From assembly GCF_963675165.1 (NCBI RefSeq), contig NC_087385.1, positions 3,968,501-4,032,500 of the forward strand: a stretch of DNA of 64,000 bases, read 5' to 3'. This stretch comes from Halichondria panicea (lineage: Eukaryota > Porifera > Demospongiae > Suberitida > Halichondriidae). Below are positions 47,301 through 59,353 of the stretch, piece by piece (position 1 is the first letter of the stretch; every line of letters starts with the position of its first letter). The position numbers and the translations under genes are program-made. The notes under the pieces were generated by a model. It was not told where the DNA came from. It did not search any database and was given only the letters and a program-made list of their open reading frames with translations.

Positions 47301-50300
47301 TATAAAGAGAACACAAATAATTTATGCAGAATATTTGCTTCATTCTACAATGTAGATCTACTCGATCTCATACCTTGGCTCAGGACATCTAAAAATTTCC
47401 AAGCTTTCACCAGCTCAGCTCTTTGCTTGGCCCTCTCTTTCTTGAGGTGCTTTTTGTTGTACTTCCTGAGAATAAAAACACCTCATTATACCACCAATTA
47501 ACTATGTACAGTACACAAATAAGTGTTACTATATAACTTACCAGTACAAGTCAGCAATTATTGCCAGCAGAATAGAGGTTATAAAGAAGACACCAAAAAT
47601 GAGAAACGAACCTAAAAATTGAAAACAGTGGAATTCAATATTGTAATGATAATTATCCTGTCTTGTTAACTTTTACCGAAATAAATGAAGTACCACTGAG
47701 AGTAGAAGAAGGCTGGAAACATGATTATCTGCAGAGAAACAATTCATATTCCCGTTTTGCTTTTATAGTATAATTATAGGTATCATGTATACAGTCAAAA
47801 CAAAGTCCTCACTGGATAGTTCTCTGTCGTGAGTAGAATAAACATCTGGTAGACGGCTGTCCCGATGTGGTTGAATGCTCTGCAAAAAGTGAGAAGCCGA
47901 GGGAAGAGCACATCATGTACTACTGTATATACTAAGGAATGTCAGACTTATAGAATAAGACTCACCCCTCGTAGATGTTTGTGTTATTAACTGGGGAGGA
48001 GGAGCAGGTTTCAATGAATGCTGTTGTCGCATTGCGAGTTGTTTGTACTTTAGGGGGACGAAAGGCACTGAAGAAAGAAGGATCTGATTATAAATCACTT
48101 AATTGCACACACTAGATTGTTAGTGTACACCTTATGTTGACTGTCTCGATCTGTGCGAATGGCACCATGGCGAGGTGAACCCCAATGCAACTGTAGAGGA
48201 GGATGAAGATGAGGACGATGAACAGCACACCCCCTAGCTTGATTGTGATGGACTTAACAACCTGCAAAGATGGAGACTCCAAGGTAGCAAAGTCTGGATG
48301 TTATATATCAAGAGTAGATCTATACTCTTGGTCATACACATTCATGCACGGGGACGGTGCCACTACAATACTGACAAGTGTTTTTAATCAACGAAGAAGT
48401 TTTCTGATAACATAGAAAACGTGGTTTTGCAGGGCCTTCAGATTTAAACTTTACACAGGGGCTATGCACTTCTTCCCATGAGCTATCATTAACAGAGTCA
48501 GTATACACACTGAAACTAATTTAGGTGATTATGACATGCAGCCATGGTTATATAGTGTCAATTTAGTACATGAGCTGTATAGCCAATGCAGGGTCATTAA
48601 CCTACATTTGTGATGTGACCAACATTCTTTGCTTTGCACACAATCATGGCCAACCGTAGACACCGAAATGGTTGTACAATCTGGTTGAATACATAATTAT
48701 AGTTGTAGCCAAGTATCTCTATGTAATGCTGGTGCAGTTGTATACGAGTAATAAAAAATATATACAGACTTATGCTTGCATGAGGCAACCTGTATTTCCA
48801 GCAAACAAAAAATACACATGCAGTACATGTCTATCATGCATGTAGTTTATCACTCTTTCGTTAGCTTGAAATACAAGCGCCTTCACGCATTACTATAACT
48901 ATTATGCATTTAAACTAGTGAATATAGTGTGAAAGGTCAGTGAGTAAAAAATGGTGAATTTAAAAATAACATTGCTTACTAATAGAAAAAACTTGGCAAT
49001 TTATGTGCACTGTATATGAGGTATAGGTATACTACGTACATCTTCGTTCCCAGAGGCAATTTGTGCAATCAGCAAGATCCAGTCAATAGCAAAGCAACAG
49101 AAAAAGATAAACTGGACACGAATCCATGACCTCTCTTCGTATGCCAAGAACACTCTCCAGGAGAGGAAGATAACATTGAGCACAATGTCTATTAGGTACA
49201 CTGAGAGACAGAGTAGGTTGAGACTCAGGGCGACATACGTCTCAATTGATTGTCTGTATAGTGCACGGAGATACAAATTAATATAAGAGCCGTCGACAAG
49301 CCTTGTTTAATTGTCACAACTTAGGTGTACGTACAGAGTTACAGCTAGGTTAAACAATGATACAGTATAGTTAGTTGTACTAACGGTTTTACGCTTGGTG
49401 GCTCAAAGAAAGCCAAAAAGCTGTGCAAGAGAACGGTAGCATAGATGAGTCTCTGAAACCACTTGTTTGTGATCACCTTGAAAGCCCTGCAATTATAGTA
49501 TGATTATACAGTCAGTGCCGGGGCTTTGTTCAATGTGTTATACCAGGAGTACATCCTGGTTATGCTCACATGATAACCACAACACCATGCATGCATGATG
49601 TATGGAATCAGCTTCTCTCAATAATAATTGCAAGTGATGTATGATGCAGGTTAAAATCAGAGGAGGTCTGACATGCATGCATTCACGAATCACTAATTTG
49701 GCCTGGACGTTTCCGTTTCACATGACCGCAATTACATCATTGCACTGAGCTTGTAGCCTCATTCGTGCACGCATGTCGGACCTCTCACTCATTACCTCAA
49801 AATTTATTCCACCCGGGATTGAACCGGGAACCCTGAGTGTGTTAGACTCATGTGATAACCACTACACCATGGAATCAACCTCTTACACGAAGTTTAGGTC
49901 TGCAAGCTATAATTATACATAAAACTGCAAAGGGCAAAGCCAATATCACAACTAGCCCAAAAAGTATTGTCACCTGGGATCAAACCAGAGATCGTGAGTG
50001 ATAAACCATGCACTACACCGTGTACCATGGATCAATTGCATTTACATGCATGTCTCACATTCGCGCTATTTTCTTCTTAAAGTAGTACTTAGCTCTCCCG
50101 TATCGTCCCCTCCCTGTTCTGGCGTCCTCTATGTGGGCAGCTGCAAGAATGAGGTCTCTTTCTTTACCTTGTAAGTTTTTGTATTTCTTATACAAGCAGT
50201 CGGCCTGGAGGGGGGTGGGAGTGATTAGAGATCAGAGAGATATACTCAATCCTAAACTTACAGATCTTAACTCAGGCACAATAGCCAGTGCAGGAGTTAA

Positions 50301-50633
50301 CATTCCTGCCACCATCATTGAATCATTCAACAAGCTGCTTGCCAGCTGTTCATTGTCAGGTGAGGACCCATCGTAGGGTGAAGTTGTACTGTGGGGAGTA
50401 GAGGCCACGGCACTAACGGGGGGGGTGTCAGTGGGGAGGTTTGGGGGATTAGACAGAGTGACGCCATCAGTATTCAGCTCATCATTGGATTCCAGTGTTA
50501 GGGTGGACACATGAGAATCGTGAGGATGGTGGAGACCGGGAGTAATGCGTTCCTGGATAGTTAGATTGCTTCGATCGTCATGGCGATAATAGTTCGAATC
50601 ACTGATAAATACACTTGCATCAATCATGGCCAT
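38315..50633 (-). CDS. TPCN: Two-pore-channel (TPC) family cation channel with a long C-terminal tail
   Basis: About 30 exons (around 1,270 residues plus the part lost in the N gap) read from ATG at 50633 to stop at 38315. Domain I: Ser/Thr-rich N-terminus 50262-50633; 50059-50204; S1 49385-49486 (FLAFFEPPSVKP); S2-S3 49040-49253; S4 48606-48680 (QPFRCLRLA); S5 48131-48261; a sequon-bearing loop 47966-48067; pore 47813-47879 (LLTTENYP); 47677-47728; S6 47542-47611. Linker 47374-47465, 47227-47285, 46110-46205, 45979-46020. Domain II: exon in the gap (ending near 45655), 45443-45548, 45357-45388, 45193-45270, 44865-45014, 44741-44817; pore 44478-44655 (LTTSNWHEIM); S6 44324-44403 into 43981-44188. 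Tail: 43506-43811, 42791-42925, 42388-42508, 41851-41918, 38616-39119, 38315-38503. Phases match at all joins checked. TPCs are endolysosomal or plasma-membrane cation channels; the pore residues here differ from the vertebrate ones. Confidence 0.85.
39183..39359. mobile_element. MITE with CAGTGGAACC ends (TA target)
   Basis: Ends CAGTGGAACCCCTCTATAAC and CAGAGGTTCCACTG, flanked by TA on both sides; mariner/pogo type. Located in the long intron before the 38616-39119 channel exon. Confidence 0.65.
39360..41261. other. Large intron of the channel gene
   Basis: No exon recognised. It holds a (TAAG)n microsatellite at about 40672-40704 and AT-rich DNA. Short open frames here lack splice or domain support. 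Confidence 0.45.
41262..41808. repeat. Inverted repeat with ~112-bp arms
   Basis: 41262-41383 (ATCCGACTAGAAAAACATTT..TCCGTTACAACGTCA) recurs as its reverse complement at 41697-41808, with about 310 bp between. Both arms keep an open frame with the same LARGTTKKRGNKKS-like translation. Origin unknown: MITE, or duplicated piece of an exon. Confidence 0.65.
41967..42367. mobile_element. MITE with TACCGTATATCTTCTAATTT ends
   Basis: A 400-bp element with inverted ends TACCGTATATCTTCTAATTT..TCGGACA and complement, and repeated TCCGG..TAATT..AGAAC phrases inside. Lies in an intron between the 42388-42508 and 41851-41918 channel exons. Confidence 0.75.
43412..43474. mobile_element. TAGCCTCGAG micro-MITE, 63 bp
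   Basis: A hairpin TAGCCTCGAGACCAGGCCGA..TGGTCTCGAGGCTA flanked by GCTTCACC on both sides (8-bp duplication, allowing one extra base on the right). Confidence 0.7.
45712..45911. other. Assembly gap (200 N)
   Basis: Exactly 200 N, a conventional placeholder. It removes the 5' part of a channel exon at the start of domain II; the readable exon end (45655-45711) encodes a hydrophobic stretch in the frame CMVFLIRIARKIT. Confidence 0.95.
46968..47030 (+). pseudogene. Decayed tRNA-Val-like sequence
   Basis: TAGTGCAGTTATCACGTGAG, then CACTCAAGG and CTGGTTCAATCCCCGG, match the D arm and T arm of the tRNA at 49805-49876, with the anticodon arm largely lost. A weaker relic lies at about 46515-46565. 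Confidence 0.4.
49805..49876 (-). tRNA. tRNA-Val (anticodon AAC), possibly a retained or SINE-derived copy
   Basis: The 72-nt minus-strand sequence folds as a tRNA: acceptor stem GATTCCA/TGGAATA (six of seven pairs; the terminal G-A does not pair), D arm GTGTAGTGGTTATCAC, anticodon stem TGAGT/ACTCA around loop CTAACAC (anticodon AAC, valine), and T arm CCCGG-TTCAATC-CCGGG. A and B box promoter elements (TGGTGTAGTGG, GGTTCAATCC) are intact. It lies in a channel-gene intron between exons 50059-50204 and 49385-49486. Degenerate relatives nearby suggest it could also head or derive from a tRNA-type repeat family. Confidence 0.75.
49966..50034 (-). pseudogene. Degenerate tRNA-like sequence
   Basis: CCATGG..GGTGTAGTG..GGTTTATCACTC..CTGGTTTGATCCCAGG on the minus strand resembles the tRNA-Val copy 90 bp away, with indels and a weakened D arm. 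Another half-copy lies at about 49567-49606. Confidence 0.4.
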
Positions 50634-51023
50634 GCAATGAAAATGTAGAATAGAAGATGTGCTTGTTACTGATAGTCATCCAAACTTGTATAGCTATGCT
50701 TGAACTGCGTTCACTTGTTTTGCAACTTTTCGGCACCTCATGAGGTGATGAGCTAAGTGATAACTGAAACATGCAGTCATACCAGTGCGGATCAATCAAT
50801 AGCCCTAATCAATTCACTTACAGTAAACCTGCATTGACTACTCTACACCATTTACCAGTATAGTTTGCAAATTATCTGCAATAACACAGTGCAATTACAT
50901 AAATCTGAGAATGCAAGGGAGAAAATAAGATCCATAATAAGGATCATGAAAATAGTTGAGAAAGGAATGTAAAATTGCCGTTTGCGAGAAAGTTTTACAG
51001 TTTTCATTATGCAACAGCTGCCT

Positions 51024-54000
51024 CTAGAGACCTATCCAGTAAGAGCGGCCATTGGGGTTATGTAAACACGATTTGAACGGCTCAGTCAAACACCATTCAT
51101 ACCACACTTTCTTCGCAGAGCATACTCTCCACATGTGAACTGTGATCTTAGATGATGCTGGTATATACATTGGATCCTGCAAACAAAGAGAATACGATTA
51201 TTTTGTGATTTCAAAGATACTATATATGGGCAGTTATGTGGCTGTATCGATATTCAATTGGATGACCGTTAGTTTGTAAGGATGACTGTGTGACTTCTAC
51301 TTCGAATGCCATTTTATTTTTGGTACCCCTCACCTTAATGGGGAAGAATATCGGGAACCAGGAGATCATTCCAGTGGAGTGAGTACGGGGGTGAATACCT
51401 GCAGCAGCCAGAAGAGTGTGAATGTAATGTACAACTGTGCAAACTCAAGAAATGCATTTAATATGTTTGCTACTAGGCATTGCATTGTGACTGCATGACT
51501 ATAAAGGCTGAGTTGATATGCACATAAAATGTGTTCGTCAGCCAAAACATACATTGTCAAACATTATATAATTATGTTGGCTGGAAATACAAACACTGTG
51601 GTACTGCTTACTCAGTGTGATGTCATCATAGAGGATGGTGTCAAAGTAACCAGCGAACCCATGGAGCACTGCTGCTTCCTTGAGGTCAAAGGTCATTGCC
51701 AGATAGCGCTCATTATTGATTGGGTTATCTGTGTACAATTTCAAAATAGTTAACATTCTTCTGGGCAATCAATACATGGCACATTTAGTATCACTATTTA
51801 CATAAACGGGTTAATTTAGATCTAAGGACAGTCTGAAATCATTCTTCATAAAGGTATGTAGTTTGATTCATACACCAAACAGACCAGAGTCTCATACAAT
51901 CACTCACTATAGTTAGGGTGGGTGAATGTGAAGCATGGCACCGGTTCAGCTAGTACATGAACATTCTGTAGTCTCACTACGTAGGGGGTCTCGTAGTGGG
52001 AGAACTGGTAGGCCTGCATGTGCAGAAGAAGATCATATCGGAGCAGTCTAATCACTTATTGAATGGTTCGTAATGCTTTGTCGGTTAAAAACTCTCGTGT
52101 GATATTTTTTTATTAGTCACACTGACTGTAGCCTATGTACGTAAAACAGAAAATGGCATTTTACCACTCTATCAACACACATTTACACATTGTATGTACT
52201 CTTCATACACCTTGTCTTTCTCTTTGCAGCCGGAGACTGCAATGTAGAGTTTGGGGGACGAGATGGGGGAGAGATAAGAGGTGTATGAGCACGGTATGCT
52301 GATACCGTCACCTGGGTAGGCAGCAAAGGTGGAGTAGTGGTTTGGCAACTAAACTGTATGGTTGTATCTAACAGTTCAAGAACTCTTTTACAGAGGATGG
52401 GCTAGGGCAACCTCTCCTACAGTCAATTTTAACGCATCTTAGCCTCATGCATGCAAATTGAGGCTAACGTAATAATGAATGCATAAACTATGGAGATACA
52501 CTCACTCTTAAGGAAGGACTGAGCCCCATCCAGACATTCTGGGGAGAGCTCGTTGTCACTAAATGACCCTAGCAGCTCACTCACCAAGATGTCTGCCTGC
52601 ATGTATATTGGGTGGGGGGGGGGGGGGGTTAAGGAAGACTAGCTAGCAACGACGTGCATTTCGATAGTTGTAGAAATAAACCATACGTACCTTTTCGGGG
52701 GCAGACCATTTTCTCATATCACATGACACCACAGTCACACGGTCGTCCCAGTCTTCAGAGGCGCGGTTGAGGAGTCTATGGGGAAAGGAAATACTCTAAA
52801 AACCAATTGACTGTGCATACGGACAGTCTATAACACATTAACTTTCATGTACCCACACCTCTCACTTCCGTGACACACAATCGGTATAAAGACCTACTAC
52901 TTTGACTACTTACGTGACAACAGCCCCAGGGTTCTTCTCCACAGCGTAGATCCTAATCTCTCTGTCCACAGATTTGGCTGCCCTCAGGGACGCGTCAACC
53001 AGAGGGCCCCTGCCAGCACCCACCACCATCACAATCCTGGGAAAGGGGATGAAGTTGTAATCACATTGATTCTTGGCTAAACTGACTAACCAAAAGCAAT
53101 TGGTATAATACACAAACACATTGGCAGGGGTTCTTTAAGCTCAGGTTAGCAGGTGATCTTTTCACCCGCTGCTTGGAGCAATATGATCACTCCTTTAATA
53201 CATTTATTCGGAGCCCACATTTTCACCCGTGCACTGGTATAAAATCCTAGAAGAAACCCTGGTATGAAAATTAATGTTAACATGCCCTTATAATTAAGAG
53301 GTACAGTAATTCATGATACAATTCGAATACCAACGTTGTTGTGGAGTCTTTCATCTCATCAGGTACTCTGTCCGTGAGGGCCCTAGCAACAGCCTGGGGA
53401 TGTAACACCATAATTATACGAAATACACTTAATACGTACATGTTTATTGCTAATAATACATGATCACTATCAAGTGAGTTATAATGGTGCACTGAGCTTA
53501 GAACGGATCTCAGATAAATTTGTTTTTACAATCAATACTGCGGTCTTTACCAAGGTTAAAGATATGATCTTGATCTCTATGTTGTTCATACCATCTCCAG
53601 GCAAGAAACGTTATCTGGATAGTGCACACTTAAGTGTCTTTATTTGTAATGCTTCTTACTTAAACCTATAGACAGGTACATGTATAGCTCCATGCTAAAA
53701 CAGCTGTTATTTGCAGATGCGCATGTAATTTCTTGAGCAACTTATCCGGCTGGATAAGCAAGGTTTTGCTATACCCACATAGGTACGTACCTTTTGGGCA
53801 ATAAATGCTTCCAGGAGTGCATAATGGAACAAAATGAATGCTTACTTTCTCGTACTGGACATATTTGATTGGGTCTTTCTCGAAAATCTCGTAGGTCTGA
53901 GAATCCAAGTTATCCATTAGCGGCTAATAAATAGAATAAAGTACATGTGAAAAATGGAAGGGATTACATACTGTTAACACATCATCAAAGTTGATTGAGA

Positions 54001-56518
54001 TACACATTTTTTACCTGTAGTGGGTTCTGTAGGTAATCCTCGTAACCTTTAGAGAACTTCTCAATCAGAGATCGGGAGGGTCGCGACTAGGTGTGTGAAG
54101 AGGGCAGCACTTAAATGATAAAATAATCATAATAGGATAGTATACATACACACACTTTCCACACATATACGCTAGGGAATTCGTACGTATGGGAGTACCT
54201 GATAAATATGGTTCAAGTACTGATAGTAGGAGGGGATTCCATACTCTAATTTTGATGCACCAGTCAGGAGTAACTGCACATCCAGCTGTGCATTATGTAT
54301 GGAATGGGGAGACAGGATACATGTACATAAACTTACAGAAAGTGCTGGTACAAGAGCAAGTGTCTACACGTGAACAAACGACGATACACTGAAACCCCAC
54401 CCCTTCAAAAACACATCATAAGTACCACCCATACATCCATCTTGAACACCTTCTCCATAGAAAGATGGACTCATCCATGGAAACGCTCTAACCATTCAAT
54501 CACCTTGAACACCTTCTCCATGAAGGCCTGATGTATGCGAGAGAGGACAGGGTATCCGCGTTTGTTGTTCATAAACAGATCTGTTGATAAGACGATGGTC
54601 TTGAGAGGTTCCCCACACCAACGATCCACCTTACTCAGTGGAGGCAACTCAGAGCACAGTTCAAGGGCTAAGCAAAGAAGTTTTACAACAATTAATGAAC
54701 ATGCATGAACATGTACTGAAATATACAGCAAGTCAGATCCAATACAGCAAGTCAGATCCAATACTGCGTAGTGCATAAAACTCTACCCACCCACTCCCAG
54801 TTTCTTATTTTGCGAGCACAGAGTAAATAGTGTGTTCCACCACTCCCATGGATCTTCGTCATTAGCCTAAGAGAAAAAAGACGCATCCAAGGTTGCCATA
54901 ACAATACTGGTATATTAATATACGAGAAGGTTCGCAACATATCGTACTTGACTCTTATTAAAATTCCGTAATAATTATAGCCATGCATACACATGAACGT
55001 ACTTGGCCTTGACAACTCAGCTCATCTTGAGGCGACTTTATAGGAATTTTAATCCAAAACTGCAGAGAACAGACATAGAAAGTCTTTATACTCTACCTAC
55101 ATACATATAAGAATGATGGGAAGACTACATGTAGAAAATCCTAAGAGGGGTAATGACCTCACACTAGTACTCACAATGTGGTGGTTAGACTGCAGAAGGT
55201 AACGACTTATGCAACGGGCCAGGTTGGCACAGTCCCCGCTGGTGAGGGGGATCATGATTACCGGGACGTTGAGATGAATCGCCAACGACAGCTCCTCATG
55301 GAATGCCTGTGTACGAAAGGAGCAATCTGATTTCTAGGAAAATTAACTTAGCAGATTTTGCTTTTGTGAGATTAATAAATACTGGTATGCTGTGTACACT
55401 ATCTGTCACAGAGTATTTGTATTAAGTTACAGTGGAACCTCCATTAACGACCACCTTCGAAGAGCAACCACTCGCTCAGGGTTGGATTGAAACCAATGAC
55501 TACAACAATGTAAAGTAACCTCTCACTCAATACAACGAGCAGCTTTCTAGTTCCCAATCAGCTTTAGCAATTGCCTCCTAGAACACGAACAGCCACACCC
55601 TAAATCAGCAAAAACTTTGAGATGTGCCATTATTTTGCACAAATGTAAAACCTGGCTTTAGCTCATCCCTACAGCCTTTTCAAAACTTGCACACTATTTG
55701 ACCTAGAGAAGTTATATATAACAAAGTTCCAAGATTCATTTGCAGCAGCAATTGACTCATAGGGGATACATGTGGTTGGCAATCGAAACCTCTCAACTAA
55801 GACCACCCTCTCGTACACCAATGGTGTCCGTTTTACAGGTTTCACTGTACAATTTCTTGGAGCAAGGAAGCTAATAGCCTACACAATAATTATTTTGCAA
55901 TGGACCATCATAAAATTCTTAGCTGCTAAGTAACACTCACTTTCTCTGAGAGTCTTCGTTGAGTATCATCTTTGCTATCCAGTTGTATCCATGGAGAAAG
56001 TTTAGTAACCGCCAGAGTCGACCAATCAGATGAGTTTATGACCTTGTCACTGCGGGTGGCCGGGCCGGGTCTAGTGTAACCAGGTATGAAGTACTCCCTC
56101 TTGTAGCGAGGGTGAAACAATGGAACTGACACAAAGTCAAACCTGATGTGCATGAGATTGGATGGTGTGTGGTGCGTTTTTTAAGGTGCCTAAGGCTTCA
56201 TTGATCGATGCAAACAACTGAACAGACATACAGCATTTATTTTGCAACACTGCACATACTTTTTTATATTGAAGTTGCATTCATGATTAAACTGTACAAA
56301 AAACTGTACAAAAAGCTTTTGTATTGCTTGCAAAAATCATGTTCACTTTAAAACAATGCTCATGGCTTACCCATCTTGGCCAGCAAGCTGAATTGTCTTG
56401 GGGAGGTCTGGCACACATGTGATGTCTCTACCACAAGACACAGCTTTGGACATGACTCGACTAAAGTATTGGGGAGACTCCACTGAACAGCCACACAGAA
56501 CAGCCACGTGGGTGAATT
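51024..56518 (-). CDS. PRMT5: Protein arginine N-methyltransferase 5
   Basis: Eighteen exons with matching phases give about 634 codons, against 637 residues in human PRMT5: 56371-56518, 55941-56142, 55175-55306, 55003-55059, 54791-54866, 54504-54667, 54199-54273, 54015-54086, 53846-53923, 53335-53393, 52914-53036, 52691-52775, 52506-52596, 52211-52311, 51908-52013, 51612-51728, 51334-51398, 51024-51176 (stop TAG). PRMT5 forms symmetric dimethylarginine on histones and Sm proteins, normally with MEP50. Visible: TIM-barrel segment ([10 protein letters not shown]), linker [14 protein letters not shown]-binding GAGRGP, the double-glutamate catalytic loop [11 protein letters not shown], the dimerisation/beta-barrel part (LHGFAGYFD) and the C-terminal NGRSYWIGL. 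The first coding exon, with the initiator, is not resolved; it should lie within 56519-56713. The 54,9xx and 53,3xx donors are the less standard GTACGT and GTTGGT. Confidence 0.93.
55430..55847. mobile_element. MITE with CAGTGGAACCTCCATTAACG end (TA target)
   Basis: Begins CAGTGGAACCTCC after TA and ends TTTCACTG before TA, in the PRMT5 intron between 55306 and 55941. The right end is diverged. Confidence 0.5.
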
Positions 56519-56713
56519 CTATCACATGATCTCAATTGATACTGATTCAGCACCTTTCAGGGGGCGTCCCTAACAGTTGGGGACTTACCCTAGCCCTGTG
56601 TTGCTGAATATATATAATGGAGAACTGATATAAAGCAAGAGTTCATAAGGCAGAGCCAGTTGTTCGTCCCCCTGTCTCAACTATTACCCCCCCCCTTCCC
56701 CCGAATCTTCACC
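56519..56713. promoter_or_regulatory. Putative bidirectional promoter between PRMT5 and JARID2-like
   Basis: Only 195 bp separate the first recognised PRMT5 exon (-) from the JARID2-like ATG (+). It includes a 9-C tract and a TATATATAATGG stretch. It must also hold the PRMT5 5' end, so the two transcripts probably share a promoter; inferred from geometry alone. Confidence 0.4.
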
Positions 56714-59353
56714 ATGCTTAGACCGCGGAGAGCCAAACAGAACCCTCTGCAAGTATGTTGGAAGGACAAAATATCGTTGTCTTTGATGTAATTGTCTCAC
56801 CATCATGTACTCATAGGTACAACAGGTTTTCTTGCATGCATTGTGCAGAATTACACATTGTAACATGCACTCATTGTATCACACGTGCACACACTCAGAC
56901 ACACGAGATTGTGGGAATTCTGCCTTCAGAGGAGGCAGCGATTCAAAAAGCATTAATGGCCTCTATTACGAAGACATCTTCTGAAGGTCAGGAACCCTAT
57001 AATAATAATAACATAGCTCATTGGTATTATAACCATCACAGATAAAGTACCCCAACCACTCTCTTTATTGTCGCCCAAGAAGTTAAGACGTTCAATGAAT
57101 ACCCCACTGAATCTACAGAAGAACTCACGCAGCAAGATACATGTACTCTCCACCTCACCTCTCTCAGCAACCAGTACCATCAGTTTCCTATCCACTGACT
57201 CCCACTCCTCTGGCACTTGGACCCCTAGCCGTAAATCACCGAGATTAAGAAATCAAAAGAAGCTCCCTCCCAAGATTATCGCCCTAAACAAGGGACCACT
57301 GAAAGTTAAACAACGTTCAACCCCTTCCAAATCTCAGCCAAAAGTGTCTCCTAAAACTAAAAGAGGAATGTCCACTTTGAATAAAACCAACCTAAATACA
57401 AGGTTGAAATCGATTCACAAAGCTAAGAACACAGCTAAGAACACTCAGCATAAGAAGAAGGCCATGTTGATCACTTGTGCAGTGAGAAAAAAAGCTGAAA
57501 AAGAAGAGCCAAGAAATGAAGCTGGGCTCACAGTAGATGAAATATTGATGTCTGTTGCCAATCACAGTATACCGCAAGAACAACCTTCAAAGCCCGATAG
57601 TCCAAAGCTCAACAACCCCAAGAGGAAGAAAGTATTACCACCTCCTAGTTTCAAAACCGTAAAGCATAAACTAAAAGCACCACCAAAAATTACACCGTCT
57701 CAATCTACACATTCACCAATTACCCCCAAACGCACCCCTAAACTACCTTCACCAAAAGAAAAAAGCACCACAAACAAGAGCCTGACAAAACTGTCAAAAA
57801 AACTGAAAGGATCACCTCCAAAAAGTCTGGTTCTAACATCCCAGCCTGACACCACAGCCCTGGAGGAAAGTGAGTACTACAAACCTTGCTGTATAGAAAA
57901 ATCATGTATATAATCCTCAGCACATACTGACTGTGTCATTCATGTACGTACACTACACAAAGGGATGAAAGTATTCAGATTTCTAGCATTACCAGTACTG
58001 TGCTTAATATTATACGGATTTTATTGTTGTAGGTCAAAGTTGTGTGCCCAGGGAGGGCTCAGGAAAGACTGTTATCTCAACTTCACCTAACCAACAGAGC
58101 CCAAACTCTTTGTGAGATATTGTACTAGCAGCTTGTATAACTTCATTATTAGATAATAACCACTCATGCATAATAGTGCTATGTATAATTATTTATGGTG
58201 CCATGATATAGAAATCTGCACTGAATCACAGCACGTGTACATCTTATCTTTATGTAGTTCGTATCAAGCTCAGCGCAAGTTTGCCTCCAACCAGTCCCCC
58301 CCAACAAGGCCGATTAACCAGGAGCTGGCCTCACCGCTGGGACTCAAGGAGACACCCAAGACTGAGGATTTCCTGCACTTCCTCTGTCTGAGAGGTACAA
58401 TGATAGTATAATAAAAATCGTGCTATGGACTTGATTGTCAGTCAAACGCCGCTGTACTGTACTGGGTATTGGGTATCAATAGATATAGTGTCAACTATAA
58501 TAACTAATACACGTACATTCTCGTACGAATTACTGTCATTAGTTGGCTAAATTTATTGTCTATAATTATACTTACATGTATGTCTTGATTGTCACGACAA
58601 CTTATTATGTATGCTCCCATGTACTCCGTATGTTTACAGGCAGTAACTTCATTCCTGAACACCTCAAAAAGTTTGAGTTTCCCTGGACGCCAACCCAAGA
58701 ATCTAGTGCTACTGGTAACAAGGTAACTTTTACTGTTCTCGAAGGAACTTTCACTGTCCTACATGCATGTCAATAATAAATTACAACTGTTTAGCAGATC
58801 AAAATGCACATTGCATTGCATTAGCAATTACTTACGGTGTAAAACCAGCATACAGTGTTATTGCATTCACTTAATGTTGATCATTTCCTTAGACCGACAA
58901 GCCCGCTGTGGGGCTGAATCTAACTGCCAAGAAACTGGACTTCATGTCAAGGTGACTCGTTACATAAATATCCGAGCTTTTTCAACACTATAATTATTCC
59001 CTGACTTGTATGTTGACGAATGAGTGTGTATTTGGTCCTGAGGGATGTGTACCAGTAATTATACCGTATAGCAGGTATATTTGGCAAGCGTTGTTTTGGC
59101 CGATGAAGCAATAATATATAAATTTGGCGACTTAATTTAGCGACCCTTAATTAGATTCGCTAAAATATTTTTAGTATACCCGCTATACGTTGTCTACAAG
59201 CAAGCGCACATACATTGTAAATACATACATGTACATGCATAGTCACCAGTTTCATACACACTTTATAGGATGCTGTAGTCTATACATGTTGTCGTCAGTT
59301 CAAATTTTATGTAGTAATAATTATGTTAATCATGCAGGATGTCACTCAGTTAG
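56714..59353 (+). CDS. JARID2: JARID2-like protein, N-terminal (PRC2-associated) part only
   Basis: Eight exons with matching phases give 442 residues: 56714-56752 (ATG), 56899-56986, 57042-57869, 58033-58111, 58258-58394, 58640-58722, 58893-58951, 59338-59353 (stop TAG). The start LRPRRAKQNPLQ and LPSEEAAIQKALMASI resemble the vertebrate JARID2 N-terminus. Exon 5 carries YQAQRKFA and KTEDFLHFLCLRG, the most recognisable JARID2 stretch. The large exon 3 is basic and Pro/Ser/Lys-rich with no folded domain. In vertebrates this half of JARID2 contacts PRC2 and nucleosomes. The JmjN, ARID, JmjC and zinc-finger domains are absent: after 58951 only a five-residue exon fits before the convergent neighbour ends at 60230. 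The last exon is tentative (short, weakly supported). Confidence 0.75.
59062..59189. mobile_element. MITE with TACCGTATAGCRGGTA ends
   Basis: TACCGTATAGCAGGTATATT to its complement ATACCCGCTATACG. Same family as 13658-13868. It lies in the last intron of the JARID2-like gene. Confidence 0.65.

Noticed and set aside
51538-51768. Single-exon protein at the PRMT5 locus
   Set aside because: It is PRMT5 exon 51612-51728 with intron read-through at both ends.
52611-52627. G-rich run as a regulatory quadruplex
   Set aside because: It is a simple G homopolymer in a PRMT5 intron, most likely a microsatellite or sequencing artefact.
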